Assembly: GCA_946402785.1 (NCBI GenBank)
Contig: CAMIXP010000001.1
Span: forward strand, 1 to 33,715
Origin: an uncultured Caryophanales bacterium
GTDB taxonomy: Bacteria; Bacillota_I; Bacilli_A; RF39; UBA660
Direction of reading: 5' to 3'
Length of the DNA stretch: 33,715 bases
Part shown: one piece after another, positions 1 to 7,605 of the stretch
How positions within the stretch are numbered: position 1 is the first letter of the stretch
How the letters are laid out: every line of letters starts with the position of its first letter
The notes under the pieces: model-generated
Databases searched by the model: none
The model's input: the letters and a program-made list of their open reading frames with translations, nothing else
Told to the model about the DNA's origin: nothing
Translations under genes and position numbers: made by a program

Positions 1-277
1 ATGAGTGTCCAATCATAATTGGCTTTTTAACTTGAACCTGATTTAAAAAATCTTCTAACATTTCATTATAATTTGACATGGTCCATGCTTCTTTTGGTTC
101 TTCACTTTGTCCAAATCCTGGTAAATCTAGGATGGTTATTCGATATCGATCACTGAATGGATCTCCTAATGGCTTCATCATTTCAATATTTTGTCCCCAT
201 CCATGTAAAAGAACAATATCTTTTCCTTTTCCATATTGTACATAATTAATTTTTAACCCTTTTACACTTATTTCCAT
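1..277 (-). CDS. alpha/beta hydrolase, N-terminal part (runs off the window)
   Basis: Reading the minus strand from ATG at 277 gives about 92 residues of an alpha/beta-hydrolase. It has an early beta strand followed by the oxyanion-type motif LLHGWGQN, then LDLPGFGQS, and it ends at the window edge in GHS, the start of the nucleophile elbow G-H-S-x-G. The order and spacing fit the family (serine hydrolase/esterase-like enzymes); the substrate cannot be told. The start is supported by an AGGAAGTGA ribosome site and an extended -10 at 296-301. The catalytic Asp and His lie beyond the window. This gene is too short here to be listed as a full open frame but is convincing. Confidence 0.85.
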   Translation of the reverse strand, partial: MEISVKGLKINYVQYGKGKDIVLLHGWGQNIEMMKPLGDPFSDRYRITILDLPGFGQSEEPKEAWTMSNYNEMLEDFLNQVQVKKPIMIGHS

Positions 278-295
278 TGAATCACTTCCTATTAA

Positions 296-301
296 ATTAT
301 A
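296..301 (-). promoter_or_regulatory. extended -10 promoter of the alpha/beta hydrolase
   Basis: On the minus strand this reads TGGTATAAT, a perfect TATAAT with the TGn extension, about 20 nt before the ATG at 277. No clear -35 is seen. Confidence 0.65.
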
Positions 302-396
302 CCATATAACCTTATATATAGAATAGAAAAACCCTTCTTTTTACAGGACTTTGTTTTATCATATTGTAAAGTATCAAATTTTTTTCTTTTTCAATC

Positions 397-424
397 TTGT
401 GTGGTTGATTTTTTATGCTATAAT
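397..424 (+). promoter_or_regulatory. promoter of the 451-1668 gene
   Basis: TGCTATAAT (extended -10, hexamer 419-424) lies 16 nt after a weak -35, TTGTGT at 397-402. The expected start of transcription is about 431, giving a leader of only about 20 nt. Confidence 0.6.
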
Positions 425-450
425 TATAGTGTATTATAGTAGGTGATAAG

Positions 451-1668
451 ATGATAACAGTGTACAATAAGATTGAAAAATCTATGGAAAACACAAGCGG
501 TTTCCAAGTCGTTCCTAATTACGACTCACTAGAGAGACCATTTCTATTGTGTCTTTCCCCTCAAAACAATTTGAGTAAAAGCATCTATGGAATTATGAGA
601 GAAGGAGCTCAAGCTGCTAGAATTCTTACTACCCAAGGGGTTGCTGGAAGATTCAAATTAGATGAATTCCCTGCAGACATTCTAGGTGTAAGATTTGAAA
701 GTGATGATCAATATCAACAAGCTTATACAGAAATTGCAGATAAGTTTCTACATCCATTCCTTATGCAGAAAGGACAACGCTTCGACATTGTTCGTAAACA
801 AGCAAGAAAAATTAACATTTTTGCTTACTGCGATGGAGTATATACTTATAAAGGTATAGAAGAACGTCTAGAAACATCATTAGAAAGAGATGGATATAAT
901 GCTGAAGAAATTCATGGCATTCTATCTCAAATTTCTTTAACTGCATTAGAAAGTTTAGTTGAAACTGGTAGTTTACATGCTACTTCTGCTGCATTCATTG
1001 ATGTAAATGATAAAGAAATTGAATGTGATAAGACGGATAGTTACCGTAGTTTATTAGGATCTGAGGAACAAAATTCTGTATTCTCTCCTCTTGGTAATAG
1101 TAATGGTGTTCTATACATTTATAGAGGAAATGGTATCCATAAAGTAAAAGCATTCTTTAAAGATGAAAGCAATATTGCAAAACCAGCTGTTTGTGGTGTT
1201 GTATCTATGTTCTTAGAGAATTCCTTAGAAAATTCTTTAGGTGGAGAATTATCAGAAGTTAGTGTTAATCAAATCATGGCTCAAATTGAACGTTTTGAAA
1301 ATGAAGATGTTTCTCCAAATGAATTATTAGATCGTTTGGATGAAGCTTTGGTTTATAACCATGCTCCTCGTTACTCTGAGGAAACGGCTCAAGTTAAGAT
1401 GGAACTTGATTCTGCTTACAAATTACTTCGTAAGACAAATCAAGCATTTATCCATTCTTTAAATTATAGACAAGGCCAAGATTTAAGATTAAGTTCTGTC
1501 ATTCGTGGTATTCATGAATTTAGTAGTGATGTTACATTTGAACAAATCTTAACTTATGCTCATATGTGGCAACCAAAAGATGGTAAAGATGTGTTATCTC
1601 TACCAAGTGATAAACAAGTTCGTTTATCTATCTTCTCAAATGATAATATAGGAAAAGAAGTAGACTAA
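451..1668 (+). CDS. uncharacterised protein, 405 aa
   Basis: I do not recognise this protein. The start at 451 has an AGGTGA ribosome site four bases upstream; a second ATG at 484 has none. The product is soluble, without signal peptide or membrane segment, and mixed alpha/beta in appearance, with a helical acidic region in the middle (around residues 250-330) and many Gln and Asn residues. It is a single-gene unit: own promoter at 419-424 and own terminator overlapping the stop codon. No nucleotide-binding or metal motif is visible. A housekeeping or lineage-specific role is possible, but nothing in the sequence decides it. Confidence 0.85.
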   Translation: MITVYNKIEKSMENTSGFQVVPNYDSLERPFLLCLSPQNNLSKSIYGIMREGAQAARILTTQGVAGRFKLDEFPADILGVRFESDDQYQQAYTEIADKFLHPFLMQKGQRFDIVRKQARKINIFAYCDGVYTYKGIEERLETSLERDGYNAEEIHGILSQISLTALESLVETGSLHATSAAFIDVNDKEIECDKTDSYRSLLGSEEQNSVFSPLGNSNGVLYIYRGNGIHKVKAFFKDESNIAKPAVCGVVSMFLENSLENSLGGELSEVSVNQIMAQIERFENEDVSPNELLDRLDEALVYNHAPRYSEETAQVKMELDSAYKLLRKTNQAFIHSLNYRQGQDLRLSSVIRGIHEFSSDVTFEQILTYAHMWQPKDGKDVLSLPSDKQVRLSIFSNDNIGKEVD

Positions 1669-1686
1669 AAAGTCTACTTTTTTTTT
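1658..1686 (+). terminator. intrinsic terminator
   Basis: AAGTAGACT (1658-1666), loop AAAA, AGTCTACTT (1671-1679), then a T tract to 1686. The stop codon of the upstream gene lies in the hairpin. Confidence 0.9.
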
Positions 1687-1710
1687 GGCGTTTGTGATAC
1701 AATTTTATTG

Positions 1711-1716
1711 TATAAT
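1711..1716 (+). promoter_or_regulatory. -10 box of the 1732 gene
   Basis: A perfect TATAAT lies directly after the upstream terminator. Transcription would begin near 1723, overlapping the AGGAGG ribosome site at 1720-1725, so either the leader is extremely short or another start is used. No good -35 at 17 nt. Confidence 0.45.
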
Positions 1717-1731
1717 CGTAGGAGGAAACTT

Positions 1732-2508
1732 ATGAGTAAAAAAAGTGCAATTATCCTTATTATTGTTTTAGTATTCATCCTTATTGGTGGAGGAGTTTAT
1801 TATTTATGGGAGTATACAGAGGTATTTGGTAAAAAAATGATTCCTATTAAAGTAGAATCCATTACTATCCAATATACACCTGGTTTTTCTGTTAAAGATG
1901 CGAATACATTTAATCAAGATGAAAAGAAAACAGTAGAAAAGCAAGTTCTTTCCTTAAAAGGAAATGACTTCAAGAATCTTAAGAGAGTTGTGAAAGGAAT
2001 CAAAAAAGGAAAGAATCTATCTGGAGAAGTCTTTAAAGATGAGGCAGAAATCGTTATTAATGATAAAATTACAGTACAAATCAGTGATGGCGTTGGATAT
2101 GTTCAAAAAGGAAAATCCAAGACCAAAGTAAAAGTACCTCATTCTTGTTATGAAGAAGTAATGAAGATGATTGATAAGAATAATCAAAAAGTCATTCAAA
2201 ACTTTACGGCAGAAGCTGTTACCGTTAAAATAGATGGAGCTTCTATTGCAATTAAGAATCCAGATAATTTAAAATACATCAATGATTCATTTGCTTACTA
2301 CCCTGTTACAATCGATATTCCCTATTCTGAATATGAAAATGGATATCAAGCAGAAGTTATCTTAAATGATAAAAGAATTTATTTATATAAAGATCGTATT
2401 GGATATATTGTTCAAAAAGAAGGAGAACAAGATACCAGTACTTATGTCGTATTCATAGAAGACTTATATGATTTAATTCAACAGATTTATCAAAAGTCGA
2501 TTGCCTAA
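1732..2508 (+). CDS. membrane-anchored protein with two repeated domains
   Basis: The start is ATG 1732, seven bases after AGGAGG (1720-1725); an in-frame TTG at 1708 lies in the promoter and is rejected. The 258-residue product has one N-terminal membrane segment (about residues 5-26) and an otherwise hydrophilic, Lys-rich outside part. That part contains two similar units. The first has AEIVINDKITVQI followed by DGVGYVQKG; the second has AEVILNDKRIYLY followed by DRIGYIVQKEG. Each is followed by a helix (YEEVMKMIDK, and IEDLYDLIQQIYQK). This suggests a tandem duplication of a beta-rich domain plus helix. No family is recognised; an extracytoplasmic binding or sensing role is only a guess. 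Confidence 0.85.
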   Translation: MSKKSAIILIIVLVFILIGGGVYYLWEYTEVFGKKMIPIKVESITIQYTPGFSVKDANTFNQDEKKTVEKQVLSLKGNDFKNLKRVVKGIKKGKNLSGEVFKDEAEIVINDKITVQISDGVGYVQKGKSKTKVKVPHSCYEEVMKMIDKNNQKVIQNFTAEAVTVKIDGASIAIKNPDNLKYINDSFAYYPVTIDIPYSEYENGYQAEVILNDKRIYLYKDRIGYIVQKEGEQDTSTYVVFIEDLYDLIQQIYQKSIA

Positions 2509-2537
2509 AAAAAAGAACTAACATAAGTTCTTTTTTT
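2508..2537. terminator. bidirectional terminator between convergent genes
   Basis: AAAAAAAGAACT (2508-2519) and AGTTCTTTTTTT (2526-2537) form a 12-bp stem with loop 2520-2525. The stem has A and T tracts on both sides and serves the genes ending at 2508 (+) and 2518 (-). Confidence 0.9.
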
Positions 2538-3336
2538 GATATACATAGCCTTCCTCTTTTGGAATAAATTCGAAACTTTTTTCAAAGATTCTTTTCTCTT
2601 TGTCCATCTCATCTCGTGTTCGATAATGTAATTTACTACAAATAACACTACCACCCGGTCTTATCAATCGATCTAAGTTTTCATAGGCGATTTGAATCTT
2701 TTCAGGATCCACTTTTGATGAATCCAAGATATTGGAGATTAATCCAATATCATATTGTTTTGGTAAATGAAATTCTTCAAATAAATTAATGGGATAAAAT
2801 GTTAATTCTGGACTTAGACATTCTACTAGTTCTTCTGGTTTTGTGAATAATGTTCTACCTTCTGGCTGCATTTCTAAATCGTAGAATAATTGATCCATTT
2901 GTGTATTATCATGTACATGAAGTTCAAAATAATGTTTTGCTAAAGCTTCTTGTTCATTTCTTGGTTGTACCCATCCTAATAAATAATATAACCAAGTATT
3001 ATCCCCATCCATGATTTTTGGATATAATAATCTTCTATATTTTAATGTCCATAATCTTAAATAAAAATAATAGATTGTTAATGGATTGTAGTCAAAAGAA
3101 TCTACTGTTTTTGCATCTAAGTAACGAGCTGTTAAAACTTGGTCACCGGATGCTAAAACAGATATGACGTCTTTATCTTTAAAATCAACATCTAGATAAG
3201 CATCTACTAAATCTTCATTTGTTTTATAGAATGTTTTGTTATAACCATCTACTTTTTTTCCGAAGGAAATAACTCTACTGACTAGATAGTCTTTATTAAA
3301 ATCACGTACTTCACTCATTGAAATTACTTTTCCCAT
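2518..3336 (-). CDS. SAM-dependent transferase-like protein (DUF3419/BtaA-like)
   Basis: Soluble protein of 272 residues. The segment VLASGDQVLTARYL, followed by VDSFDYNPLT, resembles the SAM-binding region of DUF3419/BtaA-type enzymes, in which a G-D/N loop is followed by a D-x-N-P motif. These transfer the 3-amino-3-carboxypropyl group of SAM or act as methyltransferases. The C-terminal part has LIRPGGSVICSKLHYR, typical of the late strand of class I SAM folds. ATG at 3334-3336 is preferred because AGGGG lies eight bases upstream; a GTG at 3343-3345 overlaps the ribosome site. Family assignment is by remembered motif pattern; the substrate is unknown. Confidence 0.6.
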   Translation of the reverse strand: MGKVISMSEVRDFNKDYLVSRVISFGKKVDGYNKTFYKTNEDLVDAYLDVDFKDKDVISVLASGDQVLTARYLDAKTVDSFDYNPLTIYYFYLRLWTLKYRRLLYPKIMDGDNTWLYYLLGWVQPRNEQEALAKHYFELHVHDNTQMDQLFYDLEMQPEGRTLFTKPEELVECLSPELTFYPINLFEEFHLPKQYDIGLISNILDSSKVDPEKIQIAYENLDRLIRPGGSVICSKLHYRTRDEMDKEKRIFEKSFEFIPKEEGYVYQKKNLC

Positions 3337-3401
3337 TTTTTCCACCCCTTAATTGGTTGCTTATTATACCATTTTTCCTTGTTTTTGTCAAAAATAGGCA
3401 C

Positions 3402-3425
3402 AAAAAAACTAGTCATAGGCTAGTT
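3402..3425 (-). terminator. terminator of the tRNA operon
   Basis: On the minus strand AACTAG, loop of seven, CTAGTT, then TTTTTT. It follows the tRNA-Gly 3' end by about 10 nt. Confidence 0.85.
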
Positions 3426-3434
3426 CATTTTCAA

Positions 3435-3509
3435 TGGAGCGAACGGGGGGAATTGAACCCCTATCACAGCCTTGGCAAGGCCGTATTCTAACCATTGAAC
3501 CACGTTCGC
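3435..3509 (-). tRNA. tRNA-Gly (anticodon GCC)
   Basis: The minus strand folds into a cloverleaf. The acceptor GCGAACG pairs with CGTTCGC, and the anticodon arm CGGCC-TTGCCAA-GGCTG gives anticodon GCC. The T arm is GGGG-TTCAATT-CCCC, and CCA is encoded at 3437-3435. It is cotranscribed with tRNA-Cys just upstream. Confidence 0.97.
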
Positions 3510-3517
3510 AAAAAAAA

Positions 3518-3591
3518 TGGAGGGGCCTACCGGATTTGAACCGGTGATCAGGGTGTTGCAGACCCACGCCTTACCGCTTGGCTAAAGCCCC
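3518..3591 (-). tRNA. tRNA-Cys (anticodon GCA)
   Basis: Minus-strand cloverleaf: the acceptor GGGGCTT pairs with AGGCCCC, the anticodon loop CTGCAAC gives GCA, and the T arm is ACCGG-TTCAAAT-CCGGT. The discriminator T is followed by encoded CCA. First gene of a two-tRNA operon. Confidence 0.97.
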
Positions 3592-3605
3592 ACTTCCTGT
3601 TTAAT

Positions 3606-3634
3606 ATTATAGCAATAATCTTATTAAAAAACAA
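3606..3634 (-). promoter_or_regulatory. tRNA operon promoter
   Basis: Minus strand: -35 TTGTTT (3634-3629), 17-nt spacer, extended -10 TGCTATAAT (hexamer 3611-3606), about 15 nt before tRNA-Cys. Confidence 0.8.
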
Positions 3635-3643
3635 CCAAAATAT

Positions 3644-3667
3644 AAAAAAAAGAAGTATTTCTACTTC
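3644..3667 (-). terminator. intrinsic terminator
   Basis: Minus strand GAAGTA, loop GAAA, TACTTC, then eight T. It overlaps the stop codon of the 3661-4854 gene. Confidence 0.85.
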
Positions 3668-4854
3668 CATAAATCATAAATATTCTGATAATTGTATTTT
3701 AATTCATTATACTCTACGATTTTTCTTAATCCTAAATCTTCTTGATAAAGATATAAGGTATCGTCTTGTAGAAGAATCCATTCTTTTTCTTTTATTTTCC
3801 ACTCTACTACATTTTCTAAGTTGAATTGTTCTACTCGATTCATTCCTTTTATTTGACTATAGAAGGAATTGGATTCTTGGAAATAATAGATATTTTCTTC
3901 TAATTGGATGTTTTCAGATTCAGATATTTTCTTATTTTTAACAGGATTCCCTGTGAAAAATTGTTTTTTGGGAAAGAAATCTGTAATCTTCATGGTTTCT
4001 TTTTGATTATCTTTGATTATGATATATCCATTTTCAGGATTTCCTACTTCTAGTAATTCTTCTTTTTTAACATTCAATGTATACTGTTTCTTTTTCTTTT
4101 GATCGGTAATATAGATAATATCCCCTACTACTCCATTAATATAGGAATTTTTCTCTATTTTATCTTTTAAAGTAATCACTTTGTATTTTCCTTTTTTTAA
4201 GTCATAGCAATGGACTTTTTCAATTCCATTTACGGATGTATTTTCAAACATGACATAGTATCTTTTTGTTGTGGTTGCCATCAAATTATCATATAAATCA
4301 TAATCTAGGAATTTTTGATAAGAATTTTTATTTCTTTCTAAGATGATAATTCCTTTATAATCCCATAAGATGATTGCTTGATCATGAGGAATATTATTAG
4401 AATAAACTATTAAATTCTTATAATCTTGTTTGGTTTCACTTTCTTTAGATCCTTTTATTTTTTCTTTTTTCATGATTTTTTGAAAATCTTCATTTTCTTT
4501 TAGCATCTCATTGGATACTTGTATATTTCCTTTTCTGCAGTAGATTTGTTTTTCTTGGTTTTCTCGATAAGTAGGTATGATACAAGTTAGATCATTTTTC
4601 TTAATTGTTTTGATATTCGTAATGATTTTCCCTTTTTTATGAAGATCTGCTTTTAGAATATAGGAATACTCTTCTTTTCCTTTTTTCATGAAAAAAGTAT
4701 ATTGATGGTTTTTATTTTTTACTAAAAAAGATTCTTTTATATCATATCCATCTACTTTATAGGAAGTCTCTCTTTCTTTTAAAAAGGCTTTATAAAGAAT
4801 GGGTAACATCATAATGATGATAATTGTGATGATATATTGTTTATACTTTTTCAT
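3661..4854 (-). CDS. membrane-anchored uncharacterised protein, 397 aa
   Basis: Not recognised. ATG at 4852-4854 is chosen because GGTGAGG lies just upstream; ten upstream in-frame codons overlap the promoter. A single N-terminal membrane segment (YIITIIIIMMLPILY) is followed by a large Lys-rich part with many short beta-strand-like stretches, such as KKGKYKVITLKDK and KVHCYDLKKGKY. The pattern recalls beta-propeller or WD/YVTN-like extracytoplasmic domains, but no defining repeat motif is seen. It has its own promoter and terminator. A surface or cell-envelope role is inferred only from topology. Confidence 0.8.
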   Translation of the reverse strand: MKKYKQYIITIIIIMMLPILYKAFLKERETSYKVDGYDIKESFLVKNKNHQYTFFMKKGKEEYSYILKADLHKKGKIITNIKTIKKNDLTCIIPTYRENQEKQIYCRKGNIQVSNEMLKENEDFQKIMKKEKIKGSKESETKQDYKNLIVYSNNIPHDQAIILWDYKGIIILERNKNSYQKFLDYDLYDNLMATTTKRYYVMFENTSVNGIEKVHCYDLKKGKYKVITLKDKIEKNSYINGVVGDIIYITDQKKKKQYTLNVKKEELLEVGNPENGYIIIKDNQKETMKITDFFPKKQFFTGNPVKNKKISESENIQLEENIYYFQESNSFYSQIKGMNRVEQFNLENVVEWKIKEKEWILLQDDTLYLYQEDLGLRKIVEYNELKYNYQNIYDLWK

Positions 4855-4870
4855 AAGCCTCACCATTATC

Positions 4871-4876
4871 ATTATA
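4871..4876 (-). promoter_or_regulatory. extended -10 promoter
   Basis: Minus strand TGCTATAAT, with only 16 nt between the hexamer and the ATG at 4854. Transcription would start at or next to the ribosome site. Confidence 0.6.
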
Positions 4877-4882
4877 GCAAAC

Positions 4883-4907
4883 AAAAAGACTATTCTCTAG
4901 TCTTTTT
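4883..4907 (-). terminator. intrinsic terminator
   Basis: AAAAAGACTA and TAGTCTTTTT form a 10-bp stem with a five-base loop. It ends the thioredoxin-like/PH-domain operon and contains the stop codon of the PH gene. Confidence 0.9.
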
Positions 4908-5349
4908 CATTATCCTCTCTTTTGCCATACTTTTTCTTTTCTTCCATCATATAGCTTGTGATTTGTGTTTCTATTTCTGTTAAAGAATCTTTACTTAAGT
5001 TTGTAATGGTTACAAATTCTTTTACTGTATCAATATATACTTTTCCCCATAATAGACCACTTGATATTTTTAAATCATTATACATATCTGGTGTAATAGA
5101 GTTTAAGAAATAACCTACTAATACTCTTTTTCTACCAATTAAGATTCTTTTGTTTGTTAAGGCAATAACGGCTGTGTTAAAAATATTAAATGGATTATCA
5201 TTCTTTTGTCCAACAAATGCATAGATAACTTCTTCATCTGGATTGATGTGTCTTTCAACAACCGATGCGTTTTCTCTTAATCTCCATCCAATTGTCATTG
5301 GATATTTTTCTTTAAACTTTAATACTTTTTTGTATACAGATTCTCCCAT
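4897..5349 (-). CDS. bacterial PH-domain-like protein
   Basis: A 150-residue soluble protein. The core ALTNKRILIGRKRV, later SSGLLWGKVYIDTV, then an amphipathic helix SLTEIETQITSYMMEEKK, fits the bacterial pleckstrin-homology (YokE/bPH-like) domain, where T-x-x-R-I/L begins the second strand and a helix closes the barrel. Function in such proteins is poorly known. The start at 5349 has AGGAGG a few bases upstream. It is the second gene of an operon, 14 nt behind a thioredoxin-like membrane protein, so a shared envelope or stress role is possible. The C terminus is highly charged. Confidence 0.65.
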   Translation of the reverse strand: MGESVYKKVLKFKEKYPMTIGWRLRENASVVERHINPDEEVIYAFVGQKNDNPFNIFNTAVIALTNKRILIGRKRVLVGYFLNSITPDMYNDLKISSGLLWGKVYIDTVKEFVTITNLSKDSLTEIETQITSYMMEEKKKYGKREDNEKD

Positions 5350-5363
5350 TTTATTCCTCCTCT

Positions 5364-5900
5364 TTATTGAATCAAACCATTCTTTTGTAAGAATGAAACA
5401 TAATGTGCATAGTCTGTTAATCCATCTACTTTATCGGTGATAGTGGAATTATTCACTACTAATAGAAGTGGTGTTCCAAAACCATTTGTGAAGAATTCAT
5501 CTGATTGAAGGAAGTTTGCTTCCTCTTCTTCAGTAAATTCATCTGTATTTAAGTAGTTGATTTCTAAATTATACTCATAAGAAATCTTTTGTAGGATTGG
5601 TTCTGCAATTTGACAATACCCACAAGTTGGTCTTGCGACTAGAATTAATGTTGGTTTTAAACCATCACGATATTCTAAATAGTCTGCGACACGAATTTCT
5701 TTAAAATCTTTCTTTTCATTTTCTTTTACGCTTTCACTTTCTTGTTGTGCATTTGCTAAGATGGTTTGTGGATCATTGGATAATTCAGACTCTGTCACTG
5801 TTGTTGTTTTAGTAGATCCACTATCTATTAAGAAAGAAAGCCCTAATAATCCAACAATCACAATTGCTGCGACGATGATTAATACTTTATTCTCTTTCAT
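5364..5900 (-). CDS. membrane-anchored thioredoxin-like protein
   Basis: 178 residues from ATG 5900, which has an AGGA ribosome site; an upstream in-frame extension overlaps the promoter. Residues 6-24 form one membrane anchor, followed by a Ser/Thr/Gln-rich linker. A thioredoxin fold then starts near residue 65, with the redox motif C93-G-Y-C96 and a cis-proline in GTP (P144). The domain is outside the cell if the anchor is N-in. It likely acts as a thiol-disulfide oxidoreductase or a bacteriocin-transport-like Trx protein. First gene of an operon with the PH-domain protein; promoter at 5920-5948. Confidence 0.8.
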   Translation of the reverse strand: MKENKVLIIVAAIVIVGLLGLSFLIDSGSTKTTTVTESELSNDPQTILANAQQESESVKENEKKDFKEIRVADYLEYRDGLKPTLILVARPTCGYCQIAEPILQKISYEYNLEINYLNTDEFTEEEEANFLQSDEFFTNGFGTPLLLVVNNSTITDKVDGLTDYAHYVSFLQKNGLIQ

Positions 5901-5919
5901 ATAATTCTTCCTCTCTTTC

Positions 5920-5948
5920 AATATAGTAAAATGATGGGTTTCTGTCAA
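5920..5948 (-). promoter_or_regulatory. promoter of the thioredoxin-like operon
   Basis: Minus strand TTGACA (5948-5943), 17-nt spacer, TATATT (5925-5920). It lies directly after the ABC-F stop codon, with no terminator in between, so read-through from the ABC-F gene is also possible. Confidence 0.8.
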
Positions 5949-5949
5949 C

Positions 5950-7539
5950 CTATTTTTCTACTCTATCGATATATTCTTCATAAGGAATTTGTCTATCAAT
6001 GATTTTTCCATCTTCTGTAATTTCAATGACACGATTGGCAACGGTTGCGTTTAATTCATAGTCACGCGTTGTGAATAAAATTTCTCCATCAAAATTACAT
6101 AATCCTTTATTTAAGGAAGTAATACTTTCTAGATCTAAGTGGTTTGTTGGTTCATCTAAGATTAAGAAGTTTGGTTGTTCTAGCATAATCTTTGATAACA
6201 TACATCTTGCTTTTTCTCCTCCAGACAATACATTTACTTTCTTAAATACATCGTCTCCTGAGAATAACATTCTTCCTAAGAATCCTCTTAATACGGTTTC
6301 ATCTTTAATATCATAGAAAGAACCAATCCATTCCATAATATTTTTTTCGGATTGGAAATATTTTGTATTATCTTGTGGAAGATATCCAGGATTTATTGTT
6401 TTTCCCCACTCAATGGTTCCTTTATCATACTTTTCTAATCCTGCTAAGATATTAAATAGAACTGTCTTTGCCATATCGTCTTTTGCAAGGAAACAAATTT
6501 TATCTCCTTTTAATACGGTAAAGGATACTTTATCTAATATTTTTTTACCATCGATTTCTTTGGTTAAGTTTTCTACTTTTAAGATTTCTTTTCCTGCTGG
6601 TTTTTCAATCTTAAAGTCAATAAATGGATATTTTCTACTACTTGGTACAATTTCATCTAATTCAATCTTTTCTAACATTTTCTTACGAGAGGTTGCTTGT
6701 TTTGATTTAGATGCATTTGCTGAGAATCTTGCGATGAATGCTTGTAGTTCTTTTATTTTTTCTTCTTTCTTACGATTAGACTCTTTCATTTGTTTTTGTA
6801 GTAAAACACTTGATTCATACCAGAAGTCATAGTTTCCAATATATAGTTTAATCTTGGTATAATCAATATCACAAATATGTGTACATACTTTATTTAAAAA
6901 GTGTCTATCATGGGAAACAATAATAACGGTATTATTAAAATTAATTAAGAATTCTTCTAACCAACGAATCGCTTCTAAGTCTAGCGAGTTGGTTGGTTCA
7001 TCTAATAGAAGAATATCTGGATTTCCAAATAAGCTTTGTGCTAGTAAAACTTTAACTCTTAGTTTTACTGGTATATCTTTCATTAATTGATAATGAACAT
7101 CTTCTGGTACTCCTAAATTGTTTAATAATTGAGCTGCATCTGGTTCTGCATTCCATCCATCTAATTCCATGAATTCTGCTTCTAGATTGGCTAGCTTCAT
7201 ACCATCTTCTTCTGAGAATTCTGTTTGTTGATACATCTTGTCTTTTTCTTCCATAATCTCATATAATTTGGTATTTCCCATAATAACGACATCTATTACT
7301 CTTTTTTCATCAAATTGATAGTGATCTTGTTTTAAGAAAGAAATTCTTTCTCCTTTTGATACAGTAATTTCTCCTGTCGTTGTCTCTAATTCTCCACTTA
7401 AAAGCTTTAGAAAAGTAGATTTTCCTGAACCATTCGCTCCTATTAATCCATAACAGTTACCATTGGTAAATTTTAAATTAACATCTTCAAATAAGGTTCT
7501 CTTTCCAAACTTTAAACTTACATTACTTACTTGTATCAT
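5950..7539 (-). CDS. ABC-F family ATPase, YbiT-like
   Basis: 529 residues with two ABC domains joined by a charged helical linker (about 240-320) and no membrane segment, as in ribosome-associated ABC-F factors. Domain 1 has Walker A GANGSGKS (34-41), Walker B LLLDEPTN (177-184) and switch His210. Its signature is replaced by DIPVKLRVKV (155-164). Domain 2 has signature LSGGE (438-442) and Walker B LILDEPTNHLD, but its Walker A is LAKDDMAK (351-358) and the switch His is Arg492. So the site built from Walker A1 and signature 2 is intact and the other is degenerate. This may be normal for this YbiT-like branch. Role: probably translation-related; antibiotic resistance is not indicated. Confidence 0.9.
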   Translation of the reverse strand: MIQVSNVSLKFGKRTLFEDVNLKFTNGNCYGLIGANGSGKSTFLKLLSGELETTTGEITVSKGERISFLKQDHYQFDEKRVIDVVIMGNTKLYEIMEEKDKMYQQTEFSEEDGMKLANLEAEFMELDGWNAEPDAAQLLNNLGVPEDVHYQLMKDIPVKLRVKVLLAQSLFGNPDILLLDEPTNSLDLEAIRWLEEFLINFNNTVIIVSHDRHFLNKVCTHICDIDYTKIKLYIGNYDFWYESSVLLQKQMKESNRKKEEKIKELQAFIARFSANASKSKQATSRKKMLEKIELDEIVPSSRKYPFIDFKIEKPAGKEILKVENLTKEIDGKKILDKVSFTVLKGDKICFLAKDDMAKTVLFNILAGLEKYDKGTIEWGKTINPGYLPQDNTKYFQSEKNIMEWIGSFYDIKDETVLRGFLGRMLFSGDDVFKKVNVLSGGEKARCMLSKIMLEQPNFLILDEPTNHLDLESITSLNKGLCNFDGEILFTTRDYELNATVANRVIEITEDGKIIDRQIPYEEYIDRVEK

Positions 7540-7562
7540 TGAATCACCTCGAAACTTCTTAT

Positions 7563-7591
7563 ATTTTACCGTAAAAACAAAAAAAAGACAA
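7563..7591 (-). promoter_or_regulatory. ABC-F promoter
   Basis: Minus strand TTGTCT (7591-7586), 17-nt spacer, TAAAAT (7568-7563). The -35 lies inside the terminator of the upstream gene. Confidence 0.65.
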
Positions 7592-7605
7592 GTTTAACTC
7601 ATCTT
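7578..7605 (-). terminator. intrinsic terminator
   Basis: Minus strand AAGATGAGT, loop TAA, ACTTGTCTT (9 pairs with two G-T), then a run of T. It includes the stop codon of the 7594 gene and overlaps the next promoter. Confidence 0.75.

Noticed and set aside
3435..3591. Adjacent tRNA genes as a mobile-element attachment site
   Set aside because: No integrase, no direct repeat of the tRNA 3' end and no composition change next to them.
5243..5440. Plus-strand open frames over the minus-strand genes (for example 5243-5440, 6413-6832, 21190-21480, 33335-33637)
   Set aside because: They are low-complexity Leu/Phe/Ser-rich shadows of convincing minus-strand genes and have no ribosome site.
5950..7539. 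ABC-F protein as an antibiotic-resistance determinant
   Set aside because: The overall motif pattern fits the housekeeping YbiT-like branch; the linker is not notably long and no regulatory leader peptide is seen upstream.
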